A stretch of DNA of 64,000 nt from Halopseudomonas pelagia (GCF_009497895.1 NZ_CP033116.1:1364001-1428000), one strand, 5' to 3'. Positions 46,293-55,623 are shown, counted from the stretch's first letter. Made by a program: numbers and translations. Notes: a model not told the origin generated them from the sequence alone.

Positions 46293-46832
46293 ATGCCTCT
46301 TTTTGAAATTGCGTTTCATGGACAGGTTCGCCCCGGCGTTACAGCGGAGCAGGCCAGGGCGCGGATCGGACAGTTGTTTCAGGTTGGTGACGAGCAGTTG
46401 AATGTCCTGTTTTCCGGCCGGCGAGTAGTGATCAAGCAGGGATTGGATGAGGCCTCGGCTGATAAATACCGCCAGGCAATCGAACGCGCTGGGGCCGTGT
46501 GCAGTGTAGATTCGATGGAGCAGGAAGAAACTCCTGCGCCGGTACCATCCTCCGCCGCGAGCGCAGCCCCATCCGCTCCACCAAACCCTGCGGGCGGTGC
46601 CTCGTTAAAGCCGCGGGATGCCTATATGGCTGCCTTCAGTGAAGTGGAAGCGCCGGACTTCGGCATTGCCCCGGTCGGTGCAGATATGCAGGATGAGTAC
46701 GAAGAGTTTGTGGATCTGCCCATTGACCTGTCAGCGCTGAGCCTGGCGCCGGCCGGCAGCGACCTGGAGCAGTTGCGGCCCGAGGTCGCCCCGGTCAAGC
46801 CCAACATCGACCATCTCAGGCTTCAAGATTAA
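46293..46832 (+). CDS. hypothetical protein with Pro/Ala-rich linker
   Basis: A 179-residue protein not assigned to a function. The first 75 residues form a compact alpha/beta module (MPLFEIAFHGQVRPGVTAEQ, LFSGRRVVIKQGLD), followed by a Pro/Ala/Ser linker, and then an acidic tail (MQDEYEEFVDLPIDLSAL) ending in HLRLQD. Similar N-terminal modules occur in other pseudomonad hypothetical proteins. The ATG at 46293 has an AAAGGAGAG ribosome site, while the longer frame to 46149 overlaps the divergent lipoprotein gene. It ends in a perfect palindrome. Confidence 0.8.
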   Translation: MPLFEIAFHGQVRPGVTAEQARARIGQLFQVGDEQLNVLFSGRRVVIKQGLDEASADKYRQAIERAGAVCSVDSMEQEETPAPVPSSAASAAPSAPPNPAGGASLKPRDAYMAAFSEVEAPDFGIAPVGADMQDEYEEFVDLPIDLSALSLAPAGSDLEQLRPEVAPVKPNIDHLRLQD

Positions 46833-46866
46833 GCAGTGCTGCAGCTTAAACGCTGCAGCACTGCTT
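46831..46866. terminator. perfect 15-base palindrome between convergent genes
   Basis: AAGCAGTGCTGCAGC (46831-46845) and GCTGCAGCACTGCTT (46852-46866) are exact complements around TTAAAC. The stop of the upstream gene and the last codons and stop of the YchJ-like gene lie inside it. It lacks a T run, so termination would be of an uncommon kind. Confidence 0.6.
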
Positions 46867-47334
46867 GAACTTCCTGCCTGAGCCACAGGGGCAGGGATCG
46901 TTTCTGCCAGCCTTGATCGGATGGTTTGGATCGATAAAAAACCAACGCGCCTGACGTTTGCCAAAATCCGAACATTCACGGTGACTGTGGCGTTGCCCAT
47001 CGGGGTCCGCCCAGTGTGCAATAAAGGTCACCTGTGCGCGTTGCGTATGTTGATCAACCGGCGGTGCGTCTTCCACATCCAGCCCGAGCCAGGTACTGGC
47101 GCTGCTCCACTGCGCCATCGCATGACGGTCAAGTGCGGATTGCTGGGCTGGAAGGGTACTGCTCACCAGATAGTCAATCAGCCCAAGCGTGTAAGCGCTG
47201 TAACGCGAGCGCATCAGGCGCTCGGCGTTGGGCGCTGCGGTGCCTTGGTGCAACGGCTGACAGCACTGCTGATATTGCTCGCCGCTGGCGCAAGGGCAGT
47301 CAACCGGGACAGAGGGTGAGGCTTGGTCTTGCAT
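46846..47334 (-). CDS. YchJ-family protein with two SEC-C-type zinc motifs
   Basis: A 162-residue protein with cysteine motifs at both ends: [13 protein letters not shown] near residue 15 and [15 protein letters not shown] at the C-terminus, enclosing the YchJ middle domain ([30 protein letters not shown]). SEC-C motifs bind zinc and often mediate protein contacts, as in SecA. I chose the ATG at 47334, four bases inside the overlap with the DUF6231 gene; a GTG at 47343 is also in frame. Confidence 0.9.
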   Translation of the reverse strand: MQDQASPSVPVDCPCASGEQYQQCCQPLHQGTAAPNAERLMRSRYSAYTLGLIDYLVSSTLPAQQSALDRHAMAQWSSASTWLGLDVEDAPPVDQHTQRAQVTFIAHWADPDGQRHSHRECSDFGKRQARWFFIDPNHPIKAGRNDPCPCGSGRKFKQCCSV

Positions 47335-47336
47335 GC

Positions 47337-47822
47337 TTACCACCAGTATTTATCAAACATTTCCGGGTTGGCCCAGTACTTGGAATTAAGCCAGTCCGGC
47401 ACGCTCTTGTATTCAGCCAGGTCATAGGTGAATAGCGTCAGGCTGCGTTGATCTTTTTCAAAGCGCGCGTGACGCTGCATGGCCAGCCCGAAAAAATCGT
47501 TCTCCTGCCAACCTTCCGCCTGGTGCAAATCCACCAGCACCGCCATACGGCTGACGCTGAGGTTTCGCAGGCCGGCCAGCAACTCAACGCCGGTGCGCAT
47601 GGCCAAGGTTTCCAATTGGTCGGCAACAATCGCCAGATCATAACGGCGGTTAGCCAGCTCCGCCGGTAGAGGCACCTGGTCGGTAGTCGTCACCTCACAG
47701 CCGGTATGCTCTGCACAAAAAGCACTCACGGCCGGTACGGGCTCGCGGCTGATGCATAGCAGGCTGGCCGGCTGATACTGATCAAGTATCGCCAGCAGGG
47801 CAGAAGTGGGGCTGTCGGACAT
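47337..47822 (-). CDS. DUF6231 family protein
   Basis: A 161-residue protein with a degenerate Rossmann/methyltransferase-like pattern ([47 protein letters not shown]) and a C-terminal [18 protein letters not shown] tail rich in aromatic residues. It resembles the pseudomonad DUF6231 group, which has no known function. No SAM-binding glycine motif is obvious. It lies just upstream of ychJ on the same strand and is probably cotranscribed. Confidence 0.75.
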   Translation of the reverse strand: MSDSPTSALLAILDQYQPASLLCISREPVPAVSAFCAEHTGCEVTTTDQVPLPAELANRRYDLAIVADQLETLAMRTGVELLAGLRNLSVSRMAVLVDLHQAEGWQENDFFGLAMQRHARFEKDQRSLTLFTYDLAEYKSVPDWLNSKYWANPEMFDKYWW

Positions 47823-47992
47823 GGGCTTTCCTGTCGAGCAAAAAATCAGGGCATCCAGCTTCAGGCCTTAACCCGCGCGCCGCAAGCAAAAACTGCAAGC
47901 AAACTTGTTTGCCGCTGAGCGGTCGTTGTCGCCTAGCTGATCATCGTAGAAAGATCATCAGTGTTATCATGCCCGCCTTGTCCGGAGCCCGC

Positions 47993-50125
47993 ATGCTGAA
48001 TGATGAACTGAAAGGCCAGATCCAGACGGCCTACCGCACCTTTCTCGAAAACAAGTCCCTGAAGCCGCGCTATGGCCAACGGATGATGATTGCCGAGGTC
48101 GCCAAGCTGTTCGGCGGTATCAAGCTGGACGACGAAAACCGTCGTGACGGCGATCCGGCTGTGGCAGTTGTGGAAGCGGGCACCGGCACCGGCAAGACGG
48201 TCGCCTATTGCCTGGCGGCCATCCCGATTGCTAAGCACCTGGGCAAACCGCTGGTGATCTCCACCGCCACGGTCGCGCTGCAGGAACAGATCGTGCTCAA
48301 GGATCTGCCCGATATTCAGCGCAACGCCGGGCTGAATTTCCAATTTTCCCTGGCCAAGGGCCGCGGTCGTTATGTCTGCCTGTCCAAGCTCGACCAACTG
48401 CTCAGTGAAAACCAGTCCCTGGCCAGCCGGCAGCAGGGTTTTGCCGACGAAGGCTTTAATCTGGAAGTGGACGAAGCTGGGCTCAAGCTCTACACGCGCA
48501 TGGTCGAGTCACTGGCCAGCAAGAAGTGGGACGGCGAACGCGACTCCTGGCCCGAGGCGTTGGCAGATCAAGACTGGTCGCGGCTGACCACTGACCATAT
48601 CCAGTGCACCAACCGGCGCTGCGGGCATTTCAACCAGTGCGTGTTCTACAAGGCCCGCGAAGGCGTGCAAAAGGTTGATGTGATCGTCACCAACCACGAT
48701 CTGGTGCTCGCCGACCTGGCGCTAGGTGGCGGCGCCATCCTGCCCGACCCACGTGATTGCCTGTATATCTTCGATGAAGGCCATCACCTGCCGGACAAAG
48801 CCATTGCCCACTTCGCCCACCATACGCGCATGTCGGCTACCGCCGAGTGGCTCGAGCAACTGGACAAAAATCTAAGCAAGCTGCTGGCGCAACATCCGCT
48901 GCCCGGCGATTTTGGCCGCTTCCTTGAACAGGTGCCGCAACTGGCACGTGACCTGAAACCGCATCAGCAATTCATGGCACAGGCACTGACCGAGGTATCC
49001 GACTTCGCCAGCGCCGAAGATGTCACCGGTCAGGTCCGGCCGCAACACCGTTTCAAGGACGGCGTGATCCCCGAGCATCTGCGGGATATGGGCGTTGAAC
49101 TCAAGGCTGGCTTCGGGCGTATCACCGATTTGCTGCAACGCCTGGTCGATCAACTGAAGGATGCGATGGACGGTGAAGCCGTGGGCGTTACCTCACATCA
49201 AGCCGAGGAATGGTACCCCCTGTTCGGTGCACTGCTGGCGCGTTCACAGGCTAATTGGACGCTGTGGACCCAGTTCTGCCTCGAAGACGCCGACGATAAG
49301 CCACCCACCGCGCGCTGGCTGACCCTGACCGAGCAGAATGATATAGAAGTGCACGTCAGCCCAATCATGGCGGCTGATACGCTGCGGCAATTTCTCTGGT
49401 ACACCGCGTTCGGTTGCCTGGTTACTTCTGCGACCTTGACTGCTCTTGGCCGTTTCGACCGCTTCAGCATGCGCGCTGGTCTACCGAAAAATGCGGTTTG
49501 CACCCTGGCCCCCAGCCCGTTCCAATACGCCGAAAAGGGCGTGCTGCGCATTCCCAATCATGGCGCCGACCCGCGAGATGGCCCGGGCCACAGCGCCTCC
49601 ATCATCGAGCATTTGCCGAGCATTCTGGACGATGCGATGGGCAGTTTGGTGCTGTTCTCCTCGCGCCGGCAGATGCTCGAGGTCTACGCCGGGTTACCGC
49701 GCGACTTCCGCGAGCGCGTGCTGGTGCAAGGCGATCTGTCGAAGCAGGAGCTGATCCGCCAGCACCGCGCGCAAGTCGACAAGAACAATCAGAGCGTTAT
49801 CTTTGGCTTGGCCAGCTTTGCCGAAGGCGTAGATTTGCCCGGGCGGTACTGCGAACACGTAGTGATTGCCAAGATTCCCTTTGCCGTACCCGATGATCCG
49901 GTCGAAGCGGCGCTCAGCGAATGGATCGAACGCAATGGCGGCAACCCCTTTATGGAAATCGCTGTGCCAGACGCCAGCCTGCGACTGATCCAGGCCTGCG
50001 GACGATTGCTGCGTAATGAGCAGGACAGCGGCGTGGTTACCTTGTTGGATCGCCGACTGGTCACCCAGCGTTATGGCAAGGCCATTCTGAATGCGCTGCC
50101 ACCCTTTCGCAGGGAAATCGATTAG
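47993..50125 (+). CDS. dinG: ATP-dependent DNA helicase DinG
   Basis: A 710-residue XPD-like 5'-3' helicase that resolves R-loops and other structures. Walker A is VEAGTGTGKTVAYCLA, the DEAH-like box is FDEGHHLPDK, and four cysteines for a 4Fe-4S cluster lie in GRYVCLSK and CTNRRCGHFNQC. Motif V/VI segments GLASFAEGVDLPGRYC and QACGRLLRNEQDSG are intact. The ATG at 47993 follows a CCGGAG site; an ATG at 47969 is an alternative. No LexA box was seen upstream. Confidence 0.95.
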   Translation: MLNDELKGQIQTAYRTFLENKSLKPRYGQRMMIAEVAKLFGGIKLDDENRRDGDPAVAVVEAGTGTGKTVAYCLAAIPIAKHLGKPLVISTATVALQEQIVLKDLPDIQRNAGLNFQFSLAKGRGRYVCLSKLDQLLSENQSLASRQQGFADEGFNLEVDEAGLKLYTRMVESLASKKWDGERDSWPEALADQDWSRLTTDHIQCTNRRCGHFNQCVFYKAREGVQKVDVIVTNHDLVLADLALGGGAILPDPRDCLYIFDEGHHLPDKAIAHFAHHTRMSATAEWLEQLDKNLSKLLAQHPLPGDFGRFLEQVPQLARDLKPHQQFMAQALTEVSDFASAEDVTGQVRPQHRFKDGVIPEHLRDMGVELKAGFGRITDLLQRLVDQLKDAMDGEAVGVTSHQAEEWYPLFGALLARSQANWTLWTQFCLEDADDKPPTARWLTLTEQNDIEVHVSPIMAADTLRQFLWYTAFGCLVTSATLTALGRFDRFSMRAGLPKNAVCTLAPSPFQYAEKGVLRIPNHGADPRDGPGHSASIIEHLPSILDDAMGSLVLFSSRRQMLEVYAGLPRDFRERVLVQGDLSKQELIRQHRAQVDKNNQSVIFGLASFAEGVDLPGRYCEHVVIAKIPFAVPDDPVEAALSEWIERNGGNPFMEIAVPDASLRLIQACGRLLRNEQDSGVVTLLDRRLVTQRYGKAILNALPPFRREID

Positions 50126-50138
50126 CCGGAATTTAGCG

Positions 50139-50164
50139 GCAAGCCACAAGCCACAAGCCACAAG
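50139..50164. repeat. CACAAGC heptamer tandem repeat, short array
   Basis: About three and a half copies of ACAAGCC lie 14 bases after the dinG stop. The same heptamer forms a longer array beside nadC. Confidence 0.85.
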
Positions 50165-50214
50165 AAGCAAACCGTGTTTCTATGACTGATCCGCAGTGAC
50201 GAAAAGGCTATGTT

Positions 50215-50400
50215 GCTGGGTCCGCCAGACGACTACCGAGAACGGTCCAAATCCTGGACGATTTGGATCGAGCCCCCAGGGGTAAGGCAAGCGTTTGCGA
50301 AGCACTGCTTCGCGCGCAGCCGAACGACGGCGATCTGTGATCGGCGGCCGGCCCGGAGGGGGTTCACGGCGGTTCTCGGTAGTGGTCTGGTGGATCCAGC
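50215..50400. repeat. long-armed palindromic element of a second type
   Basis: Arms 50215-50243 and 50372-50400 are complementary at 26 of 29 positions (left arm GCTGGGTCCGCCAGACGACT...). The 128-base core is GC-rich and holds a hairpin GCGAAGC-ACT-GCTTCGC at 50297-50313. The core differs from that of the four other elements. It fills much of the 404-base gap between dinG and the next gene; the rest of that gap (50401-50529) shows no other signal. Short frames crossing it are not genes. Confidence 0.8.
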
Positions 50401-50529
50401 CACTCGGATCTCTCGGACGACCTATCACGGAATCGCATATAAACAAGATTCCAGCGTTTATACCTGCTGAAATCGACCTTCCGCTCAGGTTTAATAACCT
50501 CATAACAATCTCCAACAGGGAAGCATTCC

Positions 50530-51702
50530 ATGAGCAACGTCCAAGGCTACTTCGATCCGCGTTTCGAAACTGTGCGCGAGCTGTTTGCCGAACAGCAGGC
50601 TGACGAGCAGGCGCGGGGCGGCGCCCTGTGCGTGACTGTCGGCGGCGAAACGGTACTGGATCTGTGGCAGGGCGTGGCCGATAAGGACAACCAGCAGGTC
50701 TGGGAGCAGGACACCCTGGTCAACGTGTTCTCCTGCACCAAGCCGTTGGGCGCGGTGGCGCTGTTGCAGCAGGTCGAAGCTGGCCGGATCGAACTCGATA
50801 GCCCGCTGGCCGATGCCTGGCCCGAATTTGCCCAGGCGGGGAAAGAACAGATCACCCTGCGTCAGGTGCTCAGCCATCGCTCCGGCTTGTCCGCCATCAG
50901 CGATACCCTACCGCCGGAAGCGCTGTTCGACTGGGATACCATGACGACTGCGCTGGCGGCCCAGGAACCCTGGTGGACACCCGGCGCAGCCCATGGCTAT
51001 GCCCCTGTCACCTACGCCTGGCTGCTCGGCGAACCACTCAAACGTCTTAGCGGAGAGCGCCCCGGCGCCTATATCCAACAGCATATCTGTCGGCCGCTGG
51101 GCATGGACTTCTTTGTCGGTGTGCCGGACGACCATCTGCAGCGTATCGCCCACGTATCGCGCCTGCGCAATCAGTACGGCGATGACTATGCGCGCAAACT
51201 CTTCGCCTCCATGGGTCAGCCTGAAGGCATGGGTTTCAAAGCCTTCGGCAACCCCTCCAGCATGATGGTCAGCACCAACACGCGCGAATGGCAGCAGGCG
51301 GAAATTCTCTCCGCCAACGGCACCGGTAATGCGCGCTCGCTCGCGCGCTTTTGGCAGGTTATGGCGCATGGCGGCAGTCTGGACGGCGCGCACCTGCTCG
51401 ACGACAAACTAGTGGATGTGATGCAGCAGCAACACAGCCAGGGCATGGACAAGACCCTGCTGGCGCCGACCCGCTTTGGCCTGGGCGTGATGCTCGAACA
51501 GGATTGGGAAGGTGGCGGCTTCGGCATGGGCCCCCAGGCCTACGGGCATCCAGGCGCTGGTGGCTCTTTAGGCTTCTGCGATCCCGAGGCTGGTGTTGGT
51601 TTTGGCTACGTCACCAACACCATGGGCCCCTACGTGTTGATGGATCCGCGCGCACTGGCATTGAGCCGCGAAGTCTATCGCTGCCTGAAACAGCTGGATT
51701 GA
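50530..51702 (+). CDS. serine hydrolase of the beta-lactamase (class C/EstB-like) family
   Basis: A 390-residue protein without a signal peptide. The SxxK catalytic motif is Ser68-Cys-Thr-Lys71 (VNVFSCTKPLG), followed by the family segment LRQVLSHRSGLSAI, a tyrosine in YAPVTYAWLLGE, and HPGAGGSLGF in place of the KTG motif. Cytoplasmic location and motif set suggest an esterase or lipase-type hydrolase, not a drug-resistance lactamase. An AGGGA site precedes the ATG. It is separated from dinG by repeats. Confidence 0.88.
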   Translation: MSNVQGYFDPRFETVRELFAEQQADEQARGGALCVTVGGETVLDLWQGVADKDNQQVWEQDTLVNVFSCTKPLGAVALLQQVEAGRIELDSPLADAWPEFAQAGKEQITLRQVLSHRSGLSAISDTLPPEALFDWDTMTTALAAQEPWWTPGAAHGYAPVTYAWLLGEPLKRLSGERPGAYIQQHICRPLGMDFFVGVPDDHLQRIAHVSRLRNQYGDDYARKLFASMGQPEGMGFKAFGNPSSMMVSTNTREWQQAEILSANGTGNARSLARFWQVMAHGGSLDGAHLLDDKLVDVMQQQHSQGMDKTLLAPTRFGLGVMLEQDWEGGGFGMGPQAYGHPGAGGSLGFCDPEAGVGFGYVTNTMGPYVLMDPRALALSREVYRCLKQLD

Positions 51703-51779
51703 TACAGCGCTTGTCCGAGGTCAAAGAGTGGTGCGTGCAAGGTGCTAGCATAAGGGCACTGTGATCTGGAGACGTGAAA

Positions 51780-52421
51780 ATGAAAGCCGAGTTAGCCGAT
51801 CTGCGCCGTGACTACACCCGTGATGGCCTGCTTGAAAGTCAGGCGCCTGCTGAACCTCTAAGTCTGTTTGCCACCTGGTTCGAGCAGGCGGTGGAAATCG
51901 AATCAACTGAAGCCAACGCCATGATGCTGGCCACCGTCGATGACGCCGGCCAGCCGCACTTGCGCACCCTGTTGCTCAAGGGCATGGATGATCGTGGTTT
52001 CGTGTTTTTTACCAATTATCAGAGCGCCAAGGGCCAGCAGCTGCAAGGCCACCCCCAGGCCGCGATGACCTTCTGGTGGCACGATCTTGAGCGCCAGGTA
52101 CGCATTGAGGGCACGGTCGAGCGCATCAGTGACGACGAGTCCGACGCCTATTATCAAAGCCGCCCGCTGGGCAGCCGCCTGGGCGCCTGGGCTTCTCCAC
52201 AGAGTCAGGTGATCGCCAGCCGCGATGTGCTGGAGCAAAACCTGGCTCAACTGCAGCAACGCTATGCCGATCAGGCACCTGAGCGTCCAGCGCATTGGGG
52301 CGGTTTTCGTCTCAAGCCACAGCTGATCGAATTCTGGCAGGGGCGGCCAAGCCGCCTGCATGATCGGCTCAGTTATCGGCTTCTGGAAAGTGCCTGGCAG
52401 CGCGAACGCCTGGCGCCCTGA
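51780..52421 (+). CDS. pdxH: pyridoxamine/pyridoxine 5'-phosphate oxidase
   Basis: A 213-residue FMN enzyme that makes pyridoxal 5'-phosphate in the last synthesis and salvage step. Family segments are [48 protein letters not shown] and [17 protein letters not shown] near the C-terminus. GGAGA seven bases before the ATG at 51780 supports that start over the GTG six bases upstream. Confidence 0.96.
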   Translation: MKAELADLRRDYTRDGLLESQAPAEPLSLFATWFEQAVEIESTEANAMMLATVDDAGQPHLRTLLLKGMDDRGFVFFTNYQSAKGQQLQGHPQAAMTFWWHDLERQVRIEGTVERISDDESDAYYQSRPLGSRLGAWASPQSQVIASRDVLEQNLAQLQQRYADQAPERPAHWGGFRLKPQLIEFWQGRPSRLHDRLSYRLLESAWQRERLAP

Positions 52422-52482
52422 TGCTTGCGAGCTAGCGGCTTTTCCCTCACTCTTGTGGCAAATAACAGGGTGAGGGCAGGCG

Positions 52483-53301
52483 ATGGCCAGGGGCGCGTTT
52501 CAGCAAAAAGTGGTGGTCATTACCGGTGGTTGCGCGGGTATCGGGCGCGCGCTGGCGCTGAGGTTTGCCCAGTCCGGCGCACGCATCGCCATACTCGATG
52601 TGCAGGACGAACCCCTGTTGGCCTTTCAGCAACAACTGATGGACAAGCTGAATGCCGAAGTCCTGGCCATCCGCTGTGATGTCGCCGACCCGCAGGCTTG
52701 CGAACAGGCGATCTGTCAGGTACTGGAGCATTTCGGCGGTATCGACCTGCTGATCAATAATGCCGGCATCACCCACCGTAGTACCTTTGCCGAGACCGAT
52801 CTGGCGGTGTTTCAACGCATCATGGCAGTCAATTACTTCGGCGCCTTGCACTGCACCCAACAGGCACTGCCGAGCATCGTGCAACGCCAGGGGCAGATCA
52901 TCGTCCTCAGCTCGCTGTCTGGCTTTGCTCCACTGCTCTATCGTAGTGCCTACAACGCCAGCAAGCACGCGCTGCATGGCCTGTTTGAAACGCTGCGCAT
53001 GGAAGTTCGACCGCAGGGCGTGAACGTCATGCTGGTCACCCCCGGCTTTACCGCCACGGATATCCGCAAGAATGCATTGGTCGGCGACGGTTCGATCAGC
53101 AAGCAGATCATCAATACGCCGTTCAAGGTATCGTCGCCCAGCGATGTGGCGGATGATATCTACCGCGGTGCGGTCAAGCGCAAACGGTTGATGGTGTTAT
53201 CCAACGTCAATTGGCGCGCCCGCTTGCTGGCACGCTGGTTTCCCGGGCTGTTCGAGCGCTGGATGCTGCCGAGGCTGTCCGGCGTCAAGCCTCAGCGTTG
53301 A
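52483..53301 (+). CDS. SDR-family oxidoreductase
   Basis: A 272-residue short-chain dehydrogenase: VITGGCAGIGRALALRF cofactor motif, Asp in ILDVQD suggesting NAD(H), NNAGITHRS, catalytic SSLSG serine and YNASK pair. The C-terminus is hydrophobic and basic (RARLLARWFPGLFERWMLPRL), as in SDRs attached to a membrane that act on lipids or retinol-like substrates. It converges with the flavoprotein gene, only two bases between stops. Confidence 0.9.
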   Translation: MARGAFQQKVVVITGGCAGIGRALALRFAQSGARIAILDVQDEPLLAFQQQLMDKLNAEVLAIRCDVADPQACEQAICQVLEHFGGIDLLINNAGITHRSTFAETDLAVFQRIMAVNYFGALHCTQQALPSIVQRQGQIIVLSSLSGFAPLLYRSAYNASKHALHGLFETLRMEVRPQGVNVMLVTPGFTATDIRKNALVGDGSISKQIINTPFKVSSPSDVADDIYRGAVKRKRLMVLSNVNWRARLLARWFPGLFERWMLPRLSGVKPQR

Positions 53302-53303
53302 GA

Positions 53304-54569
53304 TCAGTTTGCTGGGTCTGGCGCAGAGTCTGGCTGGCAGCCTAGATAGTTGATAGCGCCCTGACCGGCGCGCCGGCCACTGGCGAAACAGGCCGTGAGC
53401 AGATAACCACCGGTTGGCGCTTCCCAGTCCAGCATCTCCCCTGCGCAGAAAACGCCCGGCAAGTCCTTGAGCATCAAATGCTCATCAAGCGCTTCGTGCG
53501 TTACGCCGCCAGCGCTACTGATGGCTTCATCCAATGGGCGCATCCCGGTCAACTCGATAGGGAGGGCTTTGATACCGGCGGCCAGACGCGGCGCATCAGT
53601 GAAAGCTTCCTTGGCCAGGCACTCATGCAACAGTGCGACTTTCAATGCATCCAGCCCGGCGCGCTTGCGCAGTACCGAGGCCAGTGTCTGGCCGCCGCGC
53701 GGCTTACGCAGGATCTGGGTCAACTGCTCGGCGCTGCGGTCCGGTGCCAGATCCAGCGTCAGCCAGGCCTGGCCATTGACTAGCAACTGGTCGCGCAGCG
53801 GCGCAGACAGGGCATAGATCAGACTGCCCTCCAGGCCATCATGAGTGACGATGCATTCTCCGCGTTTTCCTTCAGTGCTGCCGTCAGGCAAAACCAGGCT
53901 GGCTATGACTTGCTTAAGTGGTTGGCCGGCAAAGCGCTGGCTGAGATGCGCGCTCCACTGCCGGGTAAAGCCGCCGTTGGCCGGTAGCAAGTCCCTTACC
54001 TTAATATCTCGCTTCTGCAACAGGTTGACCCAGGCCCCATCTGAACCCAGCCGCGCCCAGCTGCCGCCGCCTAGTGCCAGAACCACAGCACTGTGAGTTT
54101 TTAGCTGCTCGCCCTGGGGGGTGTCGAACACGCACTCGTTCTGGTTATTCCAGCCCAGCCAGCGGTGGCGGTTGTGGATGCTCACGCCTTGCTCGCGCAG
54201 TCGCCTCAGCCAGGCGCGCAGTAACGGCGCGGCTTTCATATCGGTAGGGAAGATGCGACCGGACGAGCCAATAAAGGTATCGACGCCCAGGCCATGAATC
54301 CATTCGCGCAGTTGGGTTGCATCGAGGTCCGCCAGCCATTCGCCGACCCAGGGGCTGGCTTCGCGGTAGCGGCTGACAAAGTCGGCGGAATTCTCGGAGT
54401 GGGTAATATTCATACCGCCCACACCGGCAAGCAGAAACTTGCGGCCCACTGAGGGCATGGCGTCGTAGACATCCACCGTCAATCCCGCTGTGGCCAGTGT
54501 TTCCGCTGCCATCAAGCCAGCAGGGCCGGCACCGATAACGGCAACACTGGGTGGGGTAGGCAAAGGCAT
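53304..54569 (-). CDS. HI0933/TIGR03862-family flavoprotein
   Basis: A 421-residue FAD protein. The N-terminal dinucleotide motif is VAVIGAGPAGLMAAETLA, followed by the family segments GRKFLLAGVGGMNITHSE and SSGRIFPTDMKAAPLLRAW; the C-terminal FAD segment is FCAGEMLDWEAPTGGYLLTAC. The family resembles YhiN-like oxidoreductases with unknown substrates. I chose the ATG at 54569, just before the Rossmann strand; the open frame further upstream overlaps the next gene and is not protein-like. Confidence 0.9.
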   Translation of the reverse strand: MPLPTPPSVAVIGAGPAGLMAAETLATAGLTVDVYDAMPSVGRKFLLAGVGGMNITHSENSADFVSRYREASPWVGEWLADLDATQLREWIHGLGVDTFIGSSGRIFPTDMKAAPLLRAWLRRLREQGVSIHNRHRWLGWNNQNECVFDTPQGEQLKTHSAVVLALGGGSWARLGSDGAWVNLLQKRDIKVRDLLPANGGFTRQWSAHLSQRFAGQPLKQVIASLVLPDGSTEGKRGECIVTHDGLEGSLIYALSAPLRDQLLVNGQAWLTLDLAPDRSAEQLTQILRKPRGGQTLASVLRKRAGLDALKVALLHECLAKEAFTDAPRLAAGIKALPIELTGMRPLDEAISSAGGVTHEALDEHLMLKDLPGVFCAGEMLDWEAPTGGYLLTACFASGRRAGQGAINYLGCQPDSAPDPAN

Positions 54570-54603
54570 GGGAGGGTCCGCAGGGCAAAGATTGGCCGGC
54601 AGT

Positions 54604-55524
54604 TTAACCCAATCCCCGCTCACGCCAAATCTGCTGCGCGCTGTGATGCAGAATACCGTGGCGGCGGGCGAGGGCGGCGCGATCTCGGTCATAGCCGCCA
54701 CCGATTACCGCGCACACCGGAATGTCGCGGGCCAGGCAATGATCGATAACCTGACGATCCCGGCGCGCTATGCCGTCATCGGTGAGGTTCAGATAGCCCA
54801 GCGCGTCCTGCTGATGCACATCCACGCCAGCATCATAGAGCACCAGATCAGGCTGATAGAGTGGCAGCAGATAATTGAGCACGTCATCGACAATGCGGAT
54901 ATAGCCGTCATCATCCAGGTGCCGGGGCAAGGGAATATCCCAGTCGCTCTGGGCTTTGCGTGCGGGAAAGTTGTTTTCGCAGTGTAGCGAGACGGTGATG
55001 GCGTCGGCGTCGTGCTCGAGAATTCGCGCGGTACCGTCGCCCTGATGCACATCGCAATCGAAGATCAGCACCCGCTGCACCTTGCCGCTGGCTAGCATAT
55101 AGCGGCTGATGATCGCCAAATCATTAAATATGCAGAAGCCGGACGCAAAATCATAGTGAGCGTGATGGGTACCGCCCGCCAGGTGACAGGCCAGCCCATG
55201 CTCCATCGCCAGCTCAGCAGTCAGGATTGATCCGCCCACCGCTCGCGTAGTTCGGCGAACCAGTGGCTCGCTCCAGGGCAAGCCCATGCGCCGCAGCTCC
55301 TGGGCGGCCAGGCTGGCATCATGGAAGCGTGACACGTAGTCCGGGTCATGGGCGAGGGCGAGCAGTTCGTCCGGACAAATCGGCGGCAAGTGCAGGTTGC
55401 CGTCGTGCAGTGTACCGCTCGCGCGCAGGTGGTCGTGCAGGCGCACGAACTTGTCCATCGGAAAGCGGTGAGCTGCCGGGAAGTCAAAGCTGTAATCCGG
55501 ATGGTAGACCAGCGGCAGATCCAT
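54604..55524 (-). CDS. histone-deacetylase-family hydrolase
   Basis: A 306-residue arginase/deacetylase-fold protein. The tandem histidine motif GGTHHAHYDFASGFCIFND, zinc ligands in DCDVHQGDGTA and YDAGVDVHQQD, and GGGYDRD are all conserved, so it should be an active zinc amidohydrolase. Bacterial members act on acetylpolyamines, acetoin-related or unknown substrates; there is no acuABC context to decide. It lies 34 bases upstream of the flavoprotein gene on the same strand. Confidence 0.92.
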   Translation of the reverse strand: MDLPLVYHPDYSFDFPAAHRFPMDKFVRLHDHLRASGTLHDGNLHLPPICPDELLALAHDPDYVSRFHDASLAAQELRRMGLPWSEPLVRRTTRAVGGSILTAELAMEHGLACHLAGGTHHAHYDFASGFCIFNDLAIISRYMLASGKVQRVLIFDCDVHQGDGTARILEHDADAITVSLHCENNFPARKAQSDWDIPLPRHLDDDGYIRIVDDVLNYLLPLYQPDLVLYDAGVDVHQQDALGYLNLTDDGIARRDRQVIDHCLARDIPVCAVIGGGYDRDRAALARRHGILHHSAQQIWRERGLG

Positions 55525-55623
55525 CCATACTCCTCGCGTGTAGATAATCAGCCGCCAGTATGATTCAGCGGTGCAGCTGGCAACAACCGCACAGGCGTTA
55601 CCAAAAGCGACGCTTTAGCGGTT

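Noticed and set aside
47823..47992. LexA box upstream of dinG
   Set aside because: No CTG-N10-CAG match with an AT-rich centre was found; a CTGAT/ATCAG pair is too widely spaced.
50210..50515. Small frames in the dinG to hydrolase gap
   Set aside because: They lie within the long-armed palindrome and its flank, and have no ribosome sites.
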